Below, one piece after another: positions 39,400 to 49,903 of a stretch of 64,000 nt of DNA. Each line of letters starts with the position of its first letter. The first letter of the stretch is position 1. Position numbers and translations under genes: made by a program. The DNA lies in assembly GCF_013839525.1 (NCBI RefSeq), contig NZ_JACDIS010000001.1, positions 773,937-837,936 on the forward strand, given 5' to 3'. A model generated the notes under the pieces. It saw only the letters and a list, made by a program, of their open reading frames with translations, was not told where the DNA came from and did not search any database. Source of the DNA: Chthonobacter rhizosphaerae (GTDB lineage: Bacteria > Pseudomonadota > Alphaproteobacteria > Rhizobiales > Pleomorphomonadaceae).

Positions 39400-40350
39400 T
39401 CAGGCCTTGATGGCGGCCAGCGTGGTCGCCACCACGTGCTCGCCCCAGTGGTCCAGCATGGCCGGCGCCTCCAGGTCGCGCCGGAAGATGGTCGACAGCG
39501 TAAACCGATTCGAAAGGTAGAAGAAGCCGAGCGCCGCAATGGTCAGGTAGACGTCGACCGGGTCGAGCCCCTTCTTGAACACCCCTGTGCTTTCGCCGCG
39601 CTGCAACACGGCGGCGAGTTCCGTGATGAAGTTCGAGTGCATCGCCGTGATGGTGGGCGAACGCTTCAGGTGGCGCGCCTTCATCAGGTTCTCGGTGCCG
39701 AGCAGGCTGAGAAATTCCGGGTGGTCCAGGAAATAGTGCCAGGTGAAGAGGGCGAGCTCGCGGATGCCCTCCTCCGGGTCCCGGCGGGCGAGGTCCAGCC
39801 GGCGCTCGGCGAAGCGGATCGACCCGTAGGCCTCCTCAAGGACGCGCAGATAGAGCGCCTCCTTGTCCCCGTAATAGTGGTAGAGCATCCGCTTGTTGGT
39901 GCCCGCCCGCCGGGCGATCACGTCCACGCGGGCGCCGTCGAAGCCCTTTTCGGCGAACTCCCGGATCGCCGCCGCCAGGATGGAGGCGGCCGTCCGCTCC
40001 GGGTTGCGCGGGGCCGACCGGCCGCGCGATTTCGCCGGTTTTCCGCCGTCCGGCGCCGCGTCCGCGGCGGCTCTGCGGGGCGTCCGAGGCGCGCCGGGGG
40101 CCGCGGCCTTGGCCCGCGGCGCCGCGCCGGAGCGGCGGTCCGCTCCCGTGTCGTCCGCGTCCGCTCCGGTCGCCGCGCCGGCGCCCGGCACGGCCTCCCG
40201 GCGAGCGGCATGCGGCCCGTCACCCGACGCGCCCGTGGCTGCGCCCGGACCGGGGTCGTCCGCCGCCGGGCCGGCCGTTGCCCTGGTCCCGCCCTGGCCT
40301 TTGCTCTCGCTCACCGTCACCGCCGTCTGTCCCCAGTCCCAGCGGCTCAT
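39400..40350 (-). CDS. TetR/AcrR-family regulator of the carbohydrate cluster
   Basis: The C-terminal 200 residues are a standard TetR protein: helix-turn-helix around RTAASILAAAIREFAEKGFD and VDVIARRAGTNKRMLYHYYG, then a ligand domain of the RutR-like type (YFLDHPEFLSLLGTEN). The N-terminus is odd: about 120 Ala-, Gly-, Pro- and Arg-rich residues before the HTH. The ATG at 40350 has GAAGGA five bases upstream; a GTG at 40470 with AGGA is an alternative. It lies between the two operons it most likely controls and near one operator, so it may also regulate itself. Confidence 0.85.
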   Translation of the reverse strand: MSRWDWGQTAVTVSESKGQGGTRATAGPAADDPGPGAATGASGDGPHAARREAVPGAGAATGADADDTGADRRSGAAPRAKAAAPGAPRTPRRAAADAAPDGGKPAKSRGRSAPRNPERTAASILAAAIREFAEKGFDGARVDVIARRAGTNKRMLYHYYGDKEALYLRVLEEAYGSIRFAERRLDLARRDPEEGIRELALFTWHYFLDHPEFLSLLGTENLMKARHLKRSPTITAMHSNFITELAAVLQRGESTGVFKKGLDPVDVYLTIAALGFFYLSNRFTLSTIFRRDLEAPAMLDHWGEHVVATTLAAIKA

Positions 40351-40512
40351 GCTATCCTTCGGGTGGTCCACGTCAAACGCCGCCACCGGGTGCTTGGCCC
40401 CGTCCACGTCGGCGACCGATCGCGCCGGTTCCTCGACCGTCCTGTCGTCCTCGTCGGTCACGTCGGCCACCAATCCTTTCCGATCAAACAGTATCCGAAG
40501 CGCATGGGATCC

Positions 40513-40541
40513 TTGACAAGCGCTCCCGACGATGCGCTACT
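40513..40541 (+). promoter_or_regulatory. Promoter candidate of the ABC importer operon
   Basis: TTGACA (40513-40518) is a perfect -35 element; TACTTG or GCTACT 17-19 bases downstream would serve as -10 and touches the operator. The same TTGACAAGC word occurs reversed next to the other operator. Confidence 0.5.
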
Positions 40542-40560
40542 TGTAACCGAATGGTTATAA
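40541..40560. promoter_or_regulatory. Operator palindrome upstream of the ABC importer
   Basis: TTGTAAC-CGAATG-GTTATAA has arms identical to the site at 39102-39121. It lies directly after the -35/-10 region and 75 bp before the binding-protein start, the usual place for repression by a TetR protein. Confidence 0.75.
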
Positions 40561-40635
40561 ACCGGCAACAGACCGGCCCATCGCCGGGGCGAAAGAACCC
40601 GCCCCTTGCAGTCTTGTTCCAGGGAGGAGCAGAGC

Positions 40636-41925
40636 ATGTCCGACTTCCGCATCGACCGTCGCACGCTGATCAAGTCGTCCGCCGCCGCGCTGGCGCTGTC
40701 CGCCTTCGGCGCCCGGCCCCTGTTCGCCCAGGACCAGCGCCTTCGGTTCATCTGGTGGGGCTCCCAGGAGCGGGCCGACCGCACCAACAAGGCGATCGCC
40801 GCCTACCGGGAGATCAACCCAGGCCTCACCGTCGACGGTGAGTTCGTCGGCTGGTCCGACTACTGGACCCGCCTCGCCACCCAGGTCGCCGGCCGCAACG
40901 CGCCCGACCTGATCCAGATGGACTACCGCTACATCTTCGAATACGCCCGGCGCGGCGCCCTCATGCCGCTCGACGAGTATGTCGGAAACGCTCTTCAGAT
41001 CAGCGACTTCGGCCAGAACAACATCGATGCCGGCAAGGTCGACGGCAAGCTCTACGGCATCAATCTCGGGGTGAACTCCTCCGCGGCCCTCTACGACGCT
41101 GCCGCCTGGGAGGCCGCCGGCGCCACGCCGCCGTCGAAGGCCGTCACCTGGGATCAGTTCGCCGAGAACTGCGCCGCCTTCGCCAAGGGCAACAAGAAGT
41201 CCAACTTCTACGCCACCGCCGACGCGAGCGGCCTGGAGCCCTCGTTCGAGCTCTGGCTGCGCCAGCAGGGCAAGGCGCTCTACAACGCCGACGGCAAGGT
41301 CGGCTACGAGCCGAAGGACGCCGCCGCCTGGTTCGCCTACTGGGGCGAGATCCGCAAGGCCGGCGGCTGCGTGACCCCGGACATCCAGGCTCTCGACACC
41401 CTGACGATCGAGACCAACCCGCTCACCACCGGCTACGCCGCCACCGGCTTCGCCCATTCCAACCAGTATGTCGGCTACCAGGCGCTCAACAAGTCCAAGC
41501 TGGTGATCTCGTCCTACCCGGTGCGCGAGGGCGGCCAGCCCGGCCACTACTACAAGCCGTCCATGCTGCTGTCGCTCTCCGCCGGCACGCAGGCGGCCGA
41601 CGCCGCGGTCAAGCTCGCCAACTTCCTGGTCGCCGACGCCACGGGCGTCAACATCCTCGGCGTGGAACGCGGCGTTCCGGCGTCCGACGCCATGCGCGCC
41701 CAGCTCGCCTCGTCGCTCGACGAGACCAGCAAGGCCATGGTCGACTACATCGCCGACATCGAGGACGTGGTCGGCGCCCTGCCGCCGCCGCCGCCGAAGG
41801 GCGCCGGCGAGATCGCCTTCGCGCTCACCCGGATCAGCCAGGAGGTCGCCTTCGAGGCCAAGACCGCCGAGGAGGGCGGCGAGCAGCTGGTCGTCGAGGC
41901 CACGTCCATCCTCGAGCGGGCCTGA
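40636..41925 (+). CDS. Sugar ABC transporter substrate-binding protein
   Basis: The 429-residue periplasmic protein begins with DRRTLIKSSAAALALSAFG, a twin-arginine-like signal peptide ending near ...PLFAQ. The mature part is a family 1 (CUT1) binding protein with FIWWGSQERADRT, WSDYWTRLATQVAGRNAPDLIQMD and the usual C-terminal lobe. The ligand is unknown. AGGGAGGA stands ten bases before the ATG. It is the first gene of the rightward operon and its promoter carries the shared operator. Confidence 0.92.
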   Translation: MSDFRIDRRTLIKSSAAALALSAFGARPLFAQDQRLRFIWWGSQERADRTNKAIAAYREINPGLTVDGEFVGWSDYWTRLATQVAGRNAPDLIQMDYRYIFEYARRGALMPLDEYVGNALQISDFGQNNIDAGKVDGKLYGINLGVNSSAALYDAAAWEAAGATPPSKAVTWDQFAENCAAFAKGNKKSNFYATADASGLEPSFELWLRQQGKALYNADGKVGYEPKDAAAWFAYWGEIRKAGGCVTPDIQALDTLTIETNPLTTGYAATGFAHSNQYVGYQALNKSKLVISSYPVREGGQPGHYYKPSMLLSLSAGTQAADAAVKLANFLVADATGVNILGVERGVPASDAMRAQLASSLDETSKAMVDYIADIEDVVGALPPPPPKGAGEIAFALTRISQEVAFEAKTAEEGGEQLVVEATSILERA

Positions 41926-41930
41926 CGGCC

Positions 41931-42884
41931 ATGACCTCCCAGACGTCGTCCGTGGGAGCGGCCGTGCCGGCCGGAGGGCGCAGCGCGCCCGCCGGCCGCA
42001 CCCGGCGGGCGTTCGGGCAGACCACCGCCGGCTACCTCTTCCTCGCGCCCTGGCTGATCGGCTTCTTCGGCCTCACGCTCGGGCCGGCGCTCGCCTCGCT
42101 GTGGCTGTCCTTCACCAACTACGACCTTCTGCAGTCGCCGACCTTCATCGGCACGGCCAACTACGTCCGGATCGCAACGGCCGACCCGAAGTTCGCGGCC
42201 GCCATGAAGGTCACCTTCCTCTACGTGATCCTGTCGGTGCCGCTGAAGCTGGTGTTCGCGCTTCTGGTCGCCATGGCGTTCAACCGCGGCATCCGCGGCC
42301 TGCCGCTCTACCGGGCGATCTTCTACCTGCCCTCGCTCCTCGGCACCTCGGTGGCCATCGCGGTCCTGTGGCGCCAGCTGTTCGCCGCCGACGGCCTCGT
42401 CAACGCGGCCCTTGCCAACTTCGGCATCATCGGGCCGAGCTGGATCTCGAACCCGAACTACTCGCTCTACACGCTCGTGGTGCTGTCCGTCTGGCAGTTC
42501 GGCTCGCCGATGATCATCTTCCTCGCCGGCCTTCGCCAGATCCCGACCGACATGTACGAGGCGGCGAGCCTCGACGGGGCCTCCAGGACCCGGCAGTTCT
42601 TCAAGATCACGCTGCCGCTCCTGACGCCGGTGATCTTCTTCAACTTCGTCATCCAGACCATCGACGCCTTCAAGGCCTTCACCCCGGCCTTCATCATCTC
42701 CGAAGGCACCGGCGGGCCGATCAACTCGACGCTCTTCTACACGCTCTACCTCTACCAGGAGGCCTTCGGTTTCTTCCGGATGGGCTATGCGTCGGCGCTC
42801 GCCTGGATCCTCGTGATCATCATCGCGATCTTCACGGCCTTCTCCTTCCTCAGCGCGCGCTACTGGGTGCACTACGATGACTGA
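41931..42884 (+). CDS. Sugar ABC transporter permease (MalF/UgpA type)
   Basis: This inner-membrane permease has 317 residues and six hydrophobic segments. YLFLAPWLIGFFGLTLGPALASL near the start is typical. The EAA loop that docks the ATPase is EAASLDGASRTRQFFKITLPLL. It starts five bases after the binding-protein stop and its end overlaps the next permease gene by eight bases. Confidence 0.93.
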   Translation: MTSQTSSVGAAVPAGGRSAPAGRTRRAFGQTTAGYLFLAPWLIGFFGLTLGPALASLWLSFTNYDLLQSPTFIGTANYVRIATADPKFAAAMKVTFLYVILSVPLKLVFALLVAMAFNRGIRGLPLYRAIFYLPSLLGTSVAIAVLWRQLFAADGLVNAALANFGIIGPSWISNPNYSLYTLVVLSVWQFGSPMIIFLAGLRQIPTDMYEAASLDGASRTRQFFKITLPLLTPVIFFNFVIQTIDAFKAFTPAFIISEGTGGPINSTLFYTLYLYQEAFGFFRMGYASALAWILVIIIAIFTAFSFLSARYWVHYDD

Positions 42885-43740
42885 CGTCCCCTTCCACGGC
42901 GCCGCCCGGTCGTCCGTGACCCGGTCGGTCCTCATCCACGCGGCCCTGATCGTCGCGTCCATCCTGATGCTCTATCCGCTCCTGTGGATGCTGTCGGGTT
43001 CGTTCCGGCCGTCGGAGGAGATCTTCGGCTCGTCGTCGCTGATCCCCTCCTCGATCGACATCGGGGCCTACTGGCGCGGCTGGAACGGCCTGCAGGTCTC
43101 GTTCGGAACCTTCTTCTGGAACTCCTTCGTCATTGCGGTCCTGTCCACCATCGGCAACGTGATGGCCTGCTCGCTGACCGCCTTCGCCTTCGCGCGGCTC
43201 AACTTCCGGGGCCGGAACGTGTGGTTCGCCATCATGCTGGGCACGCTCATGCTGCCCTACCATGTGACGCTGATCCCCCAGTACATCCTCTTCCTGCATC
43301 TCGACTGGGTGAACACCTGGCTGCCGCTCGTGGTGCCGAAGTTCTTCGCCGTGGACGCCTTCTTCATCTTTCTCATGGTCCAGTTCTTTCGCGGCATCCC
43401 GCGCGAACTCGACGAGGCCGCGATGATGGACGGCTGCAGCCCCTGGCGGATCTACTGGAAGATCATGCTGCCCCTCTCCACCCCCGTGCTGGCCACGGCG
43501 GCGATCTTCTCCTTCCTGTGGACCTGGGAAGACTTCTTCGGCCCGCTCATCTATCTCAACGACATCCAGACCTACACGGTGCAGATCGGTCTCCGCTCCT
43601 TCGTGGACAGCACGGGCTCGTCCGACTGGAGCGCCCTGTTCGCCATGTCGGTGCTGTCGCTGATCCCGATCTTCCTGGTCTTCCTCTTCTTCCAGCGCCT
43701 GCTGATCGAGGGGATCGCCACCACCGGCATGAAGCGCTGA
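42877..43740 (+). CDS. Sugar ABC transporter permease (MalG/UgpE type)
   Basis: This second permease has 287 residues and six membrane segments beginning VLIHAALIVASILMLYPLLW. Its EAA loop is DEAAMMDGCSPWRIYWKIMLP. It pairs with the MalF-type permease to form the CUT1 channel. The start overlaps the end of the preceding gene. Confidence 0.93.
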   Translation: MTDVPFHGAARSSVTRSVLIHAALIVASILMLYPLLWMLSGSFRPSEEIFGSSSLIPSSIDIGAYWRGWNGLQVSFGTFFWNSFVIAVLSTIGNVMACSLTAFAFARLNFRGRNVWFAIMLGTLMLPYHVTLIPQYILFLHLDWVNTWLPLVVPKFFAVDAFFIFLMVQFFRGIPRELDEAAMMDGCSPWRIYWKIMLPLSTPVLATAAIFSFLWTWEDFFGPLIYLNDIQTYTVQIGLRSFVDSTGSSDWSALFAMSVLSLIPIFLVFLFFQRLLIEGIATTGMKR

Positions 43741-43829
43741 AGACGCCGATCGCCGAGGATCCCGGCGGGATCCCGATGGCCGCACGTTCCGGCGCGCGGT
43801 CCAGACCCGACCCTCACAAGGACAATGCC

Positions 43830-44855
43830 ATGGCCCCGCTCCGCTTCGCGGCGATCGGTCTCAACCACGACCACATCCACGGACAGGTGCACGTTCTCCT
43901 GCGCGCCGGCGCCGAGTTCGTCGGCTTCCACGCCGCCGAGGACGACATCGCCGCCGCCTTCGCCGACAAATATCCCGGTATTCCGCGGGTTGCCGACGCC
44001 CGCCGGCTGATCGAGGACCCGAGCATCCAGATGATCGTCAGCGCGGCGGTCTCCTCGGAGCGCGCCGACCTCGCCATCGCGGCCATGCGCGCCGGCAAGG
44101 ACGTGATGCTGGACAAGCCGGGCATGACCACGCTCGAACAGCTGGAGGCCGTGAAGGCCGTCCAGGCGGAAACCGGCCGCATCGTCTCCATCCTCTATTC
44201 GGAGCATTTCGAGACGGCCGTCACCGTCAAGGCGGGCGAGCTCGTGAAGGCCGGCGCCATCGGCGAGGTGGTGAACACGGTCGGCCTTGGCCCCCACCGG
44301 CTGCGCAAGGCCTCCCGGCCGGCCTGGTTCTTCGACCGGCCGCGCTACGGCGGCATCCTGACCGACATCGCCTCGCACCAGTGCGAGCAGTTCCTGTTCT
44401 TCACCGGCGCCGACGATGCCGAGATCCTGTCCGCCTCGATCGGCAACCGGGCCAATCCGGACACGCCGGGTCTCCAGGACGTGGGCGATATGCACCTCCG
44501 GACGCCCGCCGGCCAGACCGGCTACGTGCGGGTGGACTGGTTCACGCCGGACGGCCTGCCGACCTGGGGCGACGGTCGCCTGACGATCATCGGCACCGAG
44601 GGCTATATCGAGCTCCGCAAGTATGTCGACGTCGCCGGCCGTCCGGGCAAGGACCACCTCTTCCTGGTCGACCGGAAGGGCGTGCAGCACATCGACTGCC
44701 AGGACATGGACCTGCCCTATGGCCGCCAGCTGGTCGCGGACGTGCGCGACCGTACCGAAACCGCCATGCCCCAGGCCCGCTGCTTCAAGGCCATGGAACT
44801 GGCGCTGAAGGCCCAGGCCCTCGCCGAGGCCGCATCCGGGAGCATCAAGTCGTGA
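43830..44855 (+). CDS. Gfo/Idh/MocA oxidoreductase (third of the cluster)
   Basis: The 341-residue enzyme starts LRFAAIGLNHDHIHGQVHVL, an atypical Rossmann entry (GLNHDH in place of GxGxxG), and carries DKPGMTTLEQLEA where EKP is usual. HQCEQFLFFTGA in the C-terminal domain contributes the conserved histidine. The altered motifs suggest a substrate or mechanism different from the other dehydrogenases. The ATG with AAGGAC before it is chosen. It overlaps the next gene as GTGA. Confidence 0.85.
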   Translation: MAPLRFAAIGLNHDHIHGQVHVLLRAGAEFVGFHAAEDDIAAAFADKYPGIPRVADARRLIEDPSIQMIVSAAVSSERADLAIAAMRAGKDVMLDKPGMTTLEQLEAVKAVQAETGRIVSILYSEHFETAVTVKAGELVKAGAIGEVVNTVGLGPHRLRKASRPAWFFDRPRYGGILTDIASHQCEQFLFFTGADDAEILSASIGNRANPDTPGLQDVGDMHLRTPAGQTGYVRVDWFTPDGLPTWGDGRLTIIGTEGYIELRKYVDVAGRPGKDHLFLVDRKGVQHIDCQDMDLPYGRQLVADVRDRTETAMPQARCFKAMELALKAQALAEAASGSIKS

Positions 44856-45931
44856 GTTCGCACATCAAGACCGTCGCGGTCGTCGGCTGCGGCATCGGCC
44901 GCTCGCACATCGTGGAAGGCTATATCGACGATCCGTCCCGCTGGCGCGTGCTCGCCGTGTGCGACCTCGACCAGGCCCGCCTGGACGCGGTGGCGGACGA
45001 GTTCGACGTGCCCCGCCGCACCCGGGCGTTCGCCGACCTCCTCGCCATGGACGACCTTGACGTCATCGACGTGTGCACGCCGCCCGGCTCCCACAAGGAG
45101 CTGGTGATCCAGGCGCTACGGGCCGGCAAGCACGTGGTCTGCGAGAAGCCGCTCGTCGGCTCCCTCGCCGACGCCGACGACGTGATCGCCGTGGAGAAGG
45201 ACAGCCCGGGCCTCCTGATGCCGATCTTCCAGTACCGCTACGGCGACGGCGTCCAGAAGGCCAAGCGCATCATCGACGCCGGCATCGCTGGAAAGCCCTA
45301 TCTCGGCACGGTGGAGACGCTCTGGAAGCGGACGGCGGACTATTACGACGTGCCCTGGCGCGGCAAGTGGGCGACCGAGCTCGGCGGCGTCCTGATGACC
45401 CACGCCATCCACCAGCACGACATGATGACCTACCTGATGGGTCCGGTCGCGAGCCTGTTCGCCCGGGTGGCGACGCGGGTGAACGCCATCGAGGTGGAGG
45501 ACTGCGTCTCCGCCTCCTGGCTGATGGCGAGCGGCGCCCTGGTGTCGGCGAGCGCCACCCTCGGCTCGCAGGACGAGATCAGCCGCTTGCGCCTCGCCTT
45601 CGAGACCGTCACCTTCGAGAGCGGCGGCGGCTGCTACTCGCCGGGCGACGACCCCTGGACCATCCTGCCGGCCAACGACCGGGTCGCCGCCGAGATCGAC
45701 GGGCTCCTGAGGGACTGGCAGCCGGTCGGCCGCCGCTTCAAGGGCCAGATGCGCGCCTATCACGACGCCCTCGTCGGGCGCGGCCCCCTGCCGGTCACCA
45801 GCGCCGACGCCCGGCAGGCCCTCGAACTCGTCACCGCCTTCTACACCTCGGCGGAGACCCGCACGGACGTGGCCCTGCCGATCGGCCCGGACCACCCGAA
45901 ATACAGGAGCTGGCGCCCCGACACGGCCTGA
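44852..45931 (+). CDS. Gfo/Idh/MocA oxidoreductase (fourth of the cluster)
   Basis: The 359-residue enzyme begins KTVAVVGCGIGRSHI, a normal dinucleotide-binding motif, and has CEKPLVGSL at about 92-100. The catalytic-domain motif GGVLMTHAIHQHDMMTYLMG has the histidines and aspartate of the family. It starts with GTG, coupled to the previous gene. Together the four dehydrogenases of the locus point to stepwise oxidation and reduction of a sugar or cyclitol. Confidence 0.88.
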   Translation: MSSHIKTVAVVGCGIGRSHIVEGYIDDPSRWRVLAVCDLDQARLDAVADEFDVPRRTRAFADLLAMDDLDVIDVCTPPGSHKELVIQALRAGKHVVCEKPLVGSLADADDVIAVEKDSPGLLMPIFQYRYGDGVQKAKRIIDAGIAGKPYLGTVETLWKRTADYYDVPWRGKWATELGGVLMTHAIHQHDMMTYLMGPVASLFARVATRVNAIEVEDCVSASWLMASGALVSASATLGSQDEISRLRLAFETVTFESGGGCYSPGDDPWTILPANDRVAAEIDGLLRDWQPVGRRFKGQMRAYHDALVGRGPLPVTSADARQALELVTAFYTSAETRTDVALPIGPDHPKYRSWRPDTA

Positions 45932-45971
45932 AGGCCGGCAGCGCCGCCGAAGACCTGGGAAGGAGACACCA

Positions 45972-47090
<1,119 letters not shown>

Positions 47091-47179
47091 CGGCGCGGAA
47101 ACCCGGGCGGAATGCGGCTTCGGCAACAGCCGGCCCGGGCCGCTCGATGCGGATCAGGCCGGCGTTCGCCCCTGGCGGG

Positions 47180-47221
47180 ACCTGGCCGGCCTCAGGCCGG
47201 AGCGGCCGGCCTCAGGCCGGG
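47180..47221. terminator. Double GC hairpin between convergent genes
   Basis: Two copies of CCGGCCTCAGGCCGG follow each other with a short spacer. Each forms a GC-rich hairpin. They stand between the ABC operon and the end of uxuA and overlap the last codons of uxuA. There is no T tract. Confidence 0.5.
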
Positions 47222-48393
47222 ACGAGCTTGTCCACGGCCGTCATGACGCCGCGGAGCTCGGCGAGGCCCTTCAGCCGGCCGATCAGGCTGTAGCCCGGGT
47301 TGGTCTTCCTGGTGATGTCGTCGCCGAGGAGGTGGCCATGGTCCGGCCGCATGGGAATGGCGGCGTCCGCCCGCCCCGCCGCGGCGCGGCGGCGCTCCTC
47401 CGCCATCAGGACCTGGATCAGAGACACCATGTCGACGTCGCCGCCGAGGTGATCGGACTCGGTGAACGAACCGTCGGGGTCCTTGCTGACGTTGCGCAGG
47501 TGCACGAAGTGGATGCGCTCGGCGAAATCTTCGGCCATGGCGACCACGTCGTTGTCCGGCCGCGACCCGTAGGACCCGGCGCAGAGGGTGAGGCCGTTCG
47601 CGGGCCTGTCCACCGCCTTCAGGATCGCCCGGGCGTCGTCGGCCGTGGAGACGATCCGCGGCAGGCCGAACAGGGAGAATGGCGGGTCGTCCGGGTGGAT
47701 GGCGAGCCGCACGCCCACGTCCTCGGCGACCGGCACCACCTCCTTCAGGAAGTCGACGAGGTTCGACCGCATCTCGTGGGCGCCGATGCCGTCGAAGGCG
47801 GCGATCCGCTCGGCGATGGCGGCGCGGGTGTAGCTGTCCTCGCCGCCCGGCAGGCCGGCGATGATGGTCGTCTCCAGCGTGGCGATCTCCGCCTCGCTCA
47901 TCCTCTCGAACCGCTCCAGGGCGCTGTCCACCAGCGACTGAGGATAGTCCGTCTCGGCGCGGTCGCGCTTCAGCACGAACACGTCGTAGGCGATGAAGTC
48001 GACCATGTCGAACCGGAGCGCATACCCCGTGGACGGCATCCGGTGGAGGAGATCGGTGCGCGTCCAGTCCACCACCGGCATGAAATTGTAGCAGACCACC
48101 GGCACCCCGGCCCGGCCGAGGTTGGCGAGGCTGTCCTTCCAGGCGTCGAGATAGCGGCGCCACGGACCCTGCCGGAGCTTGATGGACGTGTGCACCGGGA
48201 TGGATTCGCACACCGACCAGGCGAGGCCCTCGGCCTCGATCATGGCCTTCCGGGTCTCCACGTCCGCCGGCGTCCACGCCCGGCCGTCGTAGATGTGGTG
48301 GAGGGCGGTCACGACCCCGGCCGCGCCGGCCTGTTTCACATGCTGGAGCGGAATGGGATCTTCCGGGCCGAACCAGCGCCACGTCTGCAGCAT
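47212..48393 (-). CDS. uxuA: Mannonate dehydratase
   Basis: UxuA dehydrates D-mannonate to 2-keto-3-deoxygluconate in hexuronate breakdown. The start [16 protein letters not shown] matches the family; a second ATG three codons upstream overlaps the GGGAG Shine-Dalgarno sequence, so the inner start is used. LAIHPDDPP and [15 protein letters not shown] contain metal-ligand His and Cys, and MRPDHGHLL is the C-terminal motif. The length is 393. It converges with the ABC operon and may be the exit of the same sugar-acid pathway. Confidence 0.93.
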   Translation of the reverse strand: MLQTWRWFGPEDPIPLQHVKQAGAAGVVTALHHIYDGRAWTPADVETRKAMIEAEGLAWSVCESIPVHTSIKLRQGPWRRYLDAWKDSLANLGRAGVPVVCYNFMPVVDWTRTDLLHRMPSTGYALRFDMVDFIAYDVFVLKRDRAETDYPQSLVDSALERFERMSEAEIATLETTIIAGLPGGEDSYTRAAIAERIAAFDGIGAHEMRSNLVDFLKEVVPVAEDVGVRLAIHPDDPPFSLFGLPRIVSTADDARAILKAVDRPANGLTLCAGSYGSRPDNDVVAMAEDFAERIHFVHLRNVSKDPDGSFTESDHLGGDVDMVSLIQVLMAEERRRAAAGRADAAIPMRPDHGHLLGDDITRKTNPGYSLIGRLKGLAELRGVMTAVDKLVPA

Positions 48394-48517
48394 CGCACAC
48401 ATCTCCCGTCGCCGGCTGCCGGACCGGCCTTTCGCTGGGGGAGTGTTTGCCCGTTCCGGCCGCGCGCGTCCAGTGCCGGACCGATCGGAACGGGCGGAAA
48501 CCGGCTCCCGCGCCGGC

Positions 48518-48781
48518 TCAGCCGACCGGGCCGCTGATCTCGATGGGGTCCTCGGACGGATCGCGGCGGATGGGCGTCGCCGGATCCGGGTCGTCGATCG
48601 GGTCGCCGTCGGGAACCGGGTCCTCCGGCGGCTGGCGGATCTCGTCCGGGAGCCGGTCCGGCTCCTCCGGCGGGATCACCGGATGGCCCGGCTCGTCGAT
48701 CGGCGGCGGAACCGGGATGCGGGGCGGCACCGAGGGCCCCGTGGGCGGAGACGGGTCGGGGCCCGGCATGGGATCGGACAT
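48518..48781 (-). CDS. Small proline-rich protein of unknown function
   Basis: The 87-residue protein is about one-third proline with Asp, Glu and Gly, and contains many PxxP and PDP steps (for example [20 protein letters not shown]). No signal peptide or folded domain is seen, so it is probably disordered. GGAG stands 12 bases before the ATG. It lies between the ABC ATPase gene and uxuA. Similar short Pro/Asp-rich hypothetical proteins are common in Hyphomicrobiales. The reading frame is extended upstream only as a shadow of the ATPase gene. Confidence 0.55.
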   Translation of the reverse strand: MSDPMPGPDPSPPTGPSVPPRIPVPPPIDEPGHPVIPPEEPDRLPDEIRQPPEDPVPDGDPIDDPDPATPIRRDPSEDPIEISGPVG

Positions 48782-48933
48782 GGCGGAGAGCTCCGGTGTG
48801 GTCGGTCGGTCGTGGGGCCAACCGGTCTTCCACGGCGGAAGTTCCGCCGGCCCGATCCCGCCGATGGACGGCGGGACGGGACCGTCGAGCAGGACGCTGG
48901 GAAGCCGGGCGGTGGGAAGCCCGGACCCGCGGC

Positions 48934-49773
48934 CTACTGGGCCGCCATCAGGCTCGCCTCCCGGTCCGTCCGCGCGGAGCTGCCCGTGCCCGGGAAGGTG
49001 ACGAGCGTCCCGGCCGCGCGCATCGCCTCCTGCTTGCGGCTGTCGCGCACGATCTTCGGGCGAACGCTGAAGTCGCGGGTGATCGTCGCGCCGTAGCGTT
49101 CCGGCGCCTGGGGGTCGTGCCGCATCCTGTCCACGGCGACCACGCGGGTGCCGAGGAAGAAGGCTTCCGGCAGGTCGTGGGTGACCATCACGATCGTCAT
49201 GGCGTTCTCCTCCCAGAGTTCCTGGACGAGCACGTGCATGAGCTTGCGCGTGCCCGGGTCGAGCGCCCCGAACGGTTCGTCGAGGAGGAGGACCTTCGGC
49301 TCCATGATGAGCGCCTGGGCGATCGCGAGCCTCTGCTGCATGCCGCCGGAAAGCTGCGCCGGGTACTTGTCGAGCGCATGGCCGAGGCCGACGCGCTCCA
49401 GGAGCGCCACCGCCCGGTCCTGGAGCGCGCGCCGGGCGGCCCCGAACAGGGCGCCGAACACGGGTGAGGCGAGCCACTGCGGTCCGGCCATGACGTTCTT
49501 CAGAACGGTCATGTGCGGGAAGACCGAATAGCGCTGGAACACGACGCCCCGGTCCTGCATGGGCTCCGGCGCGATCGGCCTGCCGTCGATCAGGATACGG
49601 CCGCGCGTCGGGATCTCCTGGCTGATCAGCATGCGCAGGAGCGTGGACTTGCCCGCGCCGCTGGGGCCCACGATCACCAGGAATTCGTTGTCCGGCAGCG
49701 TCAGATTGATCCTCTCCAGGATGATCGTGTCGCCATATTCCTTCCAGACGTCTTCGAGCACGATTTCAGCCAT
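48934..49773 (-). CDS. ABC transporter ATPase (nitrate/sulfonate/taurine type)
   Basis: The 279-residue ATPase resembles SsuB/TauB. Walker A GPSGAGKST is at about 36-44, the signature LSGGMQQRLAIAQALI, Walker B VLLLDEPFGALD, and the switch in VTHDLPEAFFLG. It should power the permease encoded three genes upstream (50723-51547). The TetR gene lies between them, an unusual split of an ABC operon. A C-terminal extension after DFSVRPKIV has no known function. Confidence 0.92.
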   Translation of the reverse strand: MAEIVLEDVWKEYGDTIILERINLTLPDNEFLVIVGPSGAGKSTLLRMLISQEIPTRGRILIDGRPIAPEPMQDRGVVFQRYSVFPHMTVLKNVMAGPQWLASPVFGALFGAARRALQDRAVALLERVGLGHALDKYPAQLSGGMQQRLAIAQALIMEPKVLLLDEPFGALDPGTRKLMHVLVQELWEENAMTIVMVTHDLPEAFFLGTRVVAVDRMRHDPQAPERYGATITRDFSVRPKIVRDSRKQEAMRAAGTLVTFPGTGSSARTDREASLMAAQ

Positions 49774-49903
49774 GCCGGATCTCCATGAGAGGGCCCGCCC
49801 GCGCGGCGGCCGGGCGTACGCAGTGTCCCTTAAGGGAAAGCAAGGACCGTTCCAGGTTCGCCGCCCCGTGCCCGGAACACGGACTTCGGCCCGGACCAGC
49901 CGC

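Noticed and set aside
48335..48351. TGTTTCACATGC word in the uxuA gene as a further parS
   Set aside because: Only the left half resembles parS; the ACGTGAAA centre is lost and it is explained by the coding of QHVKQAG.
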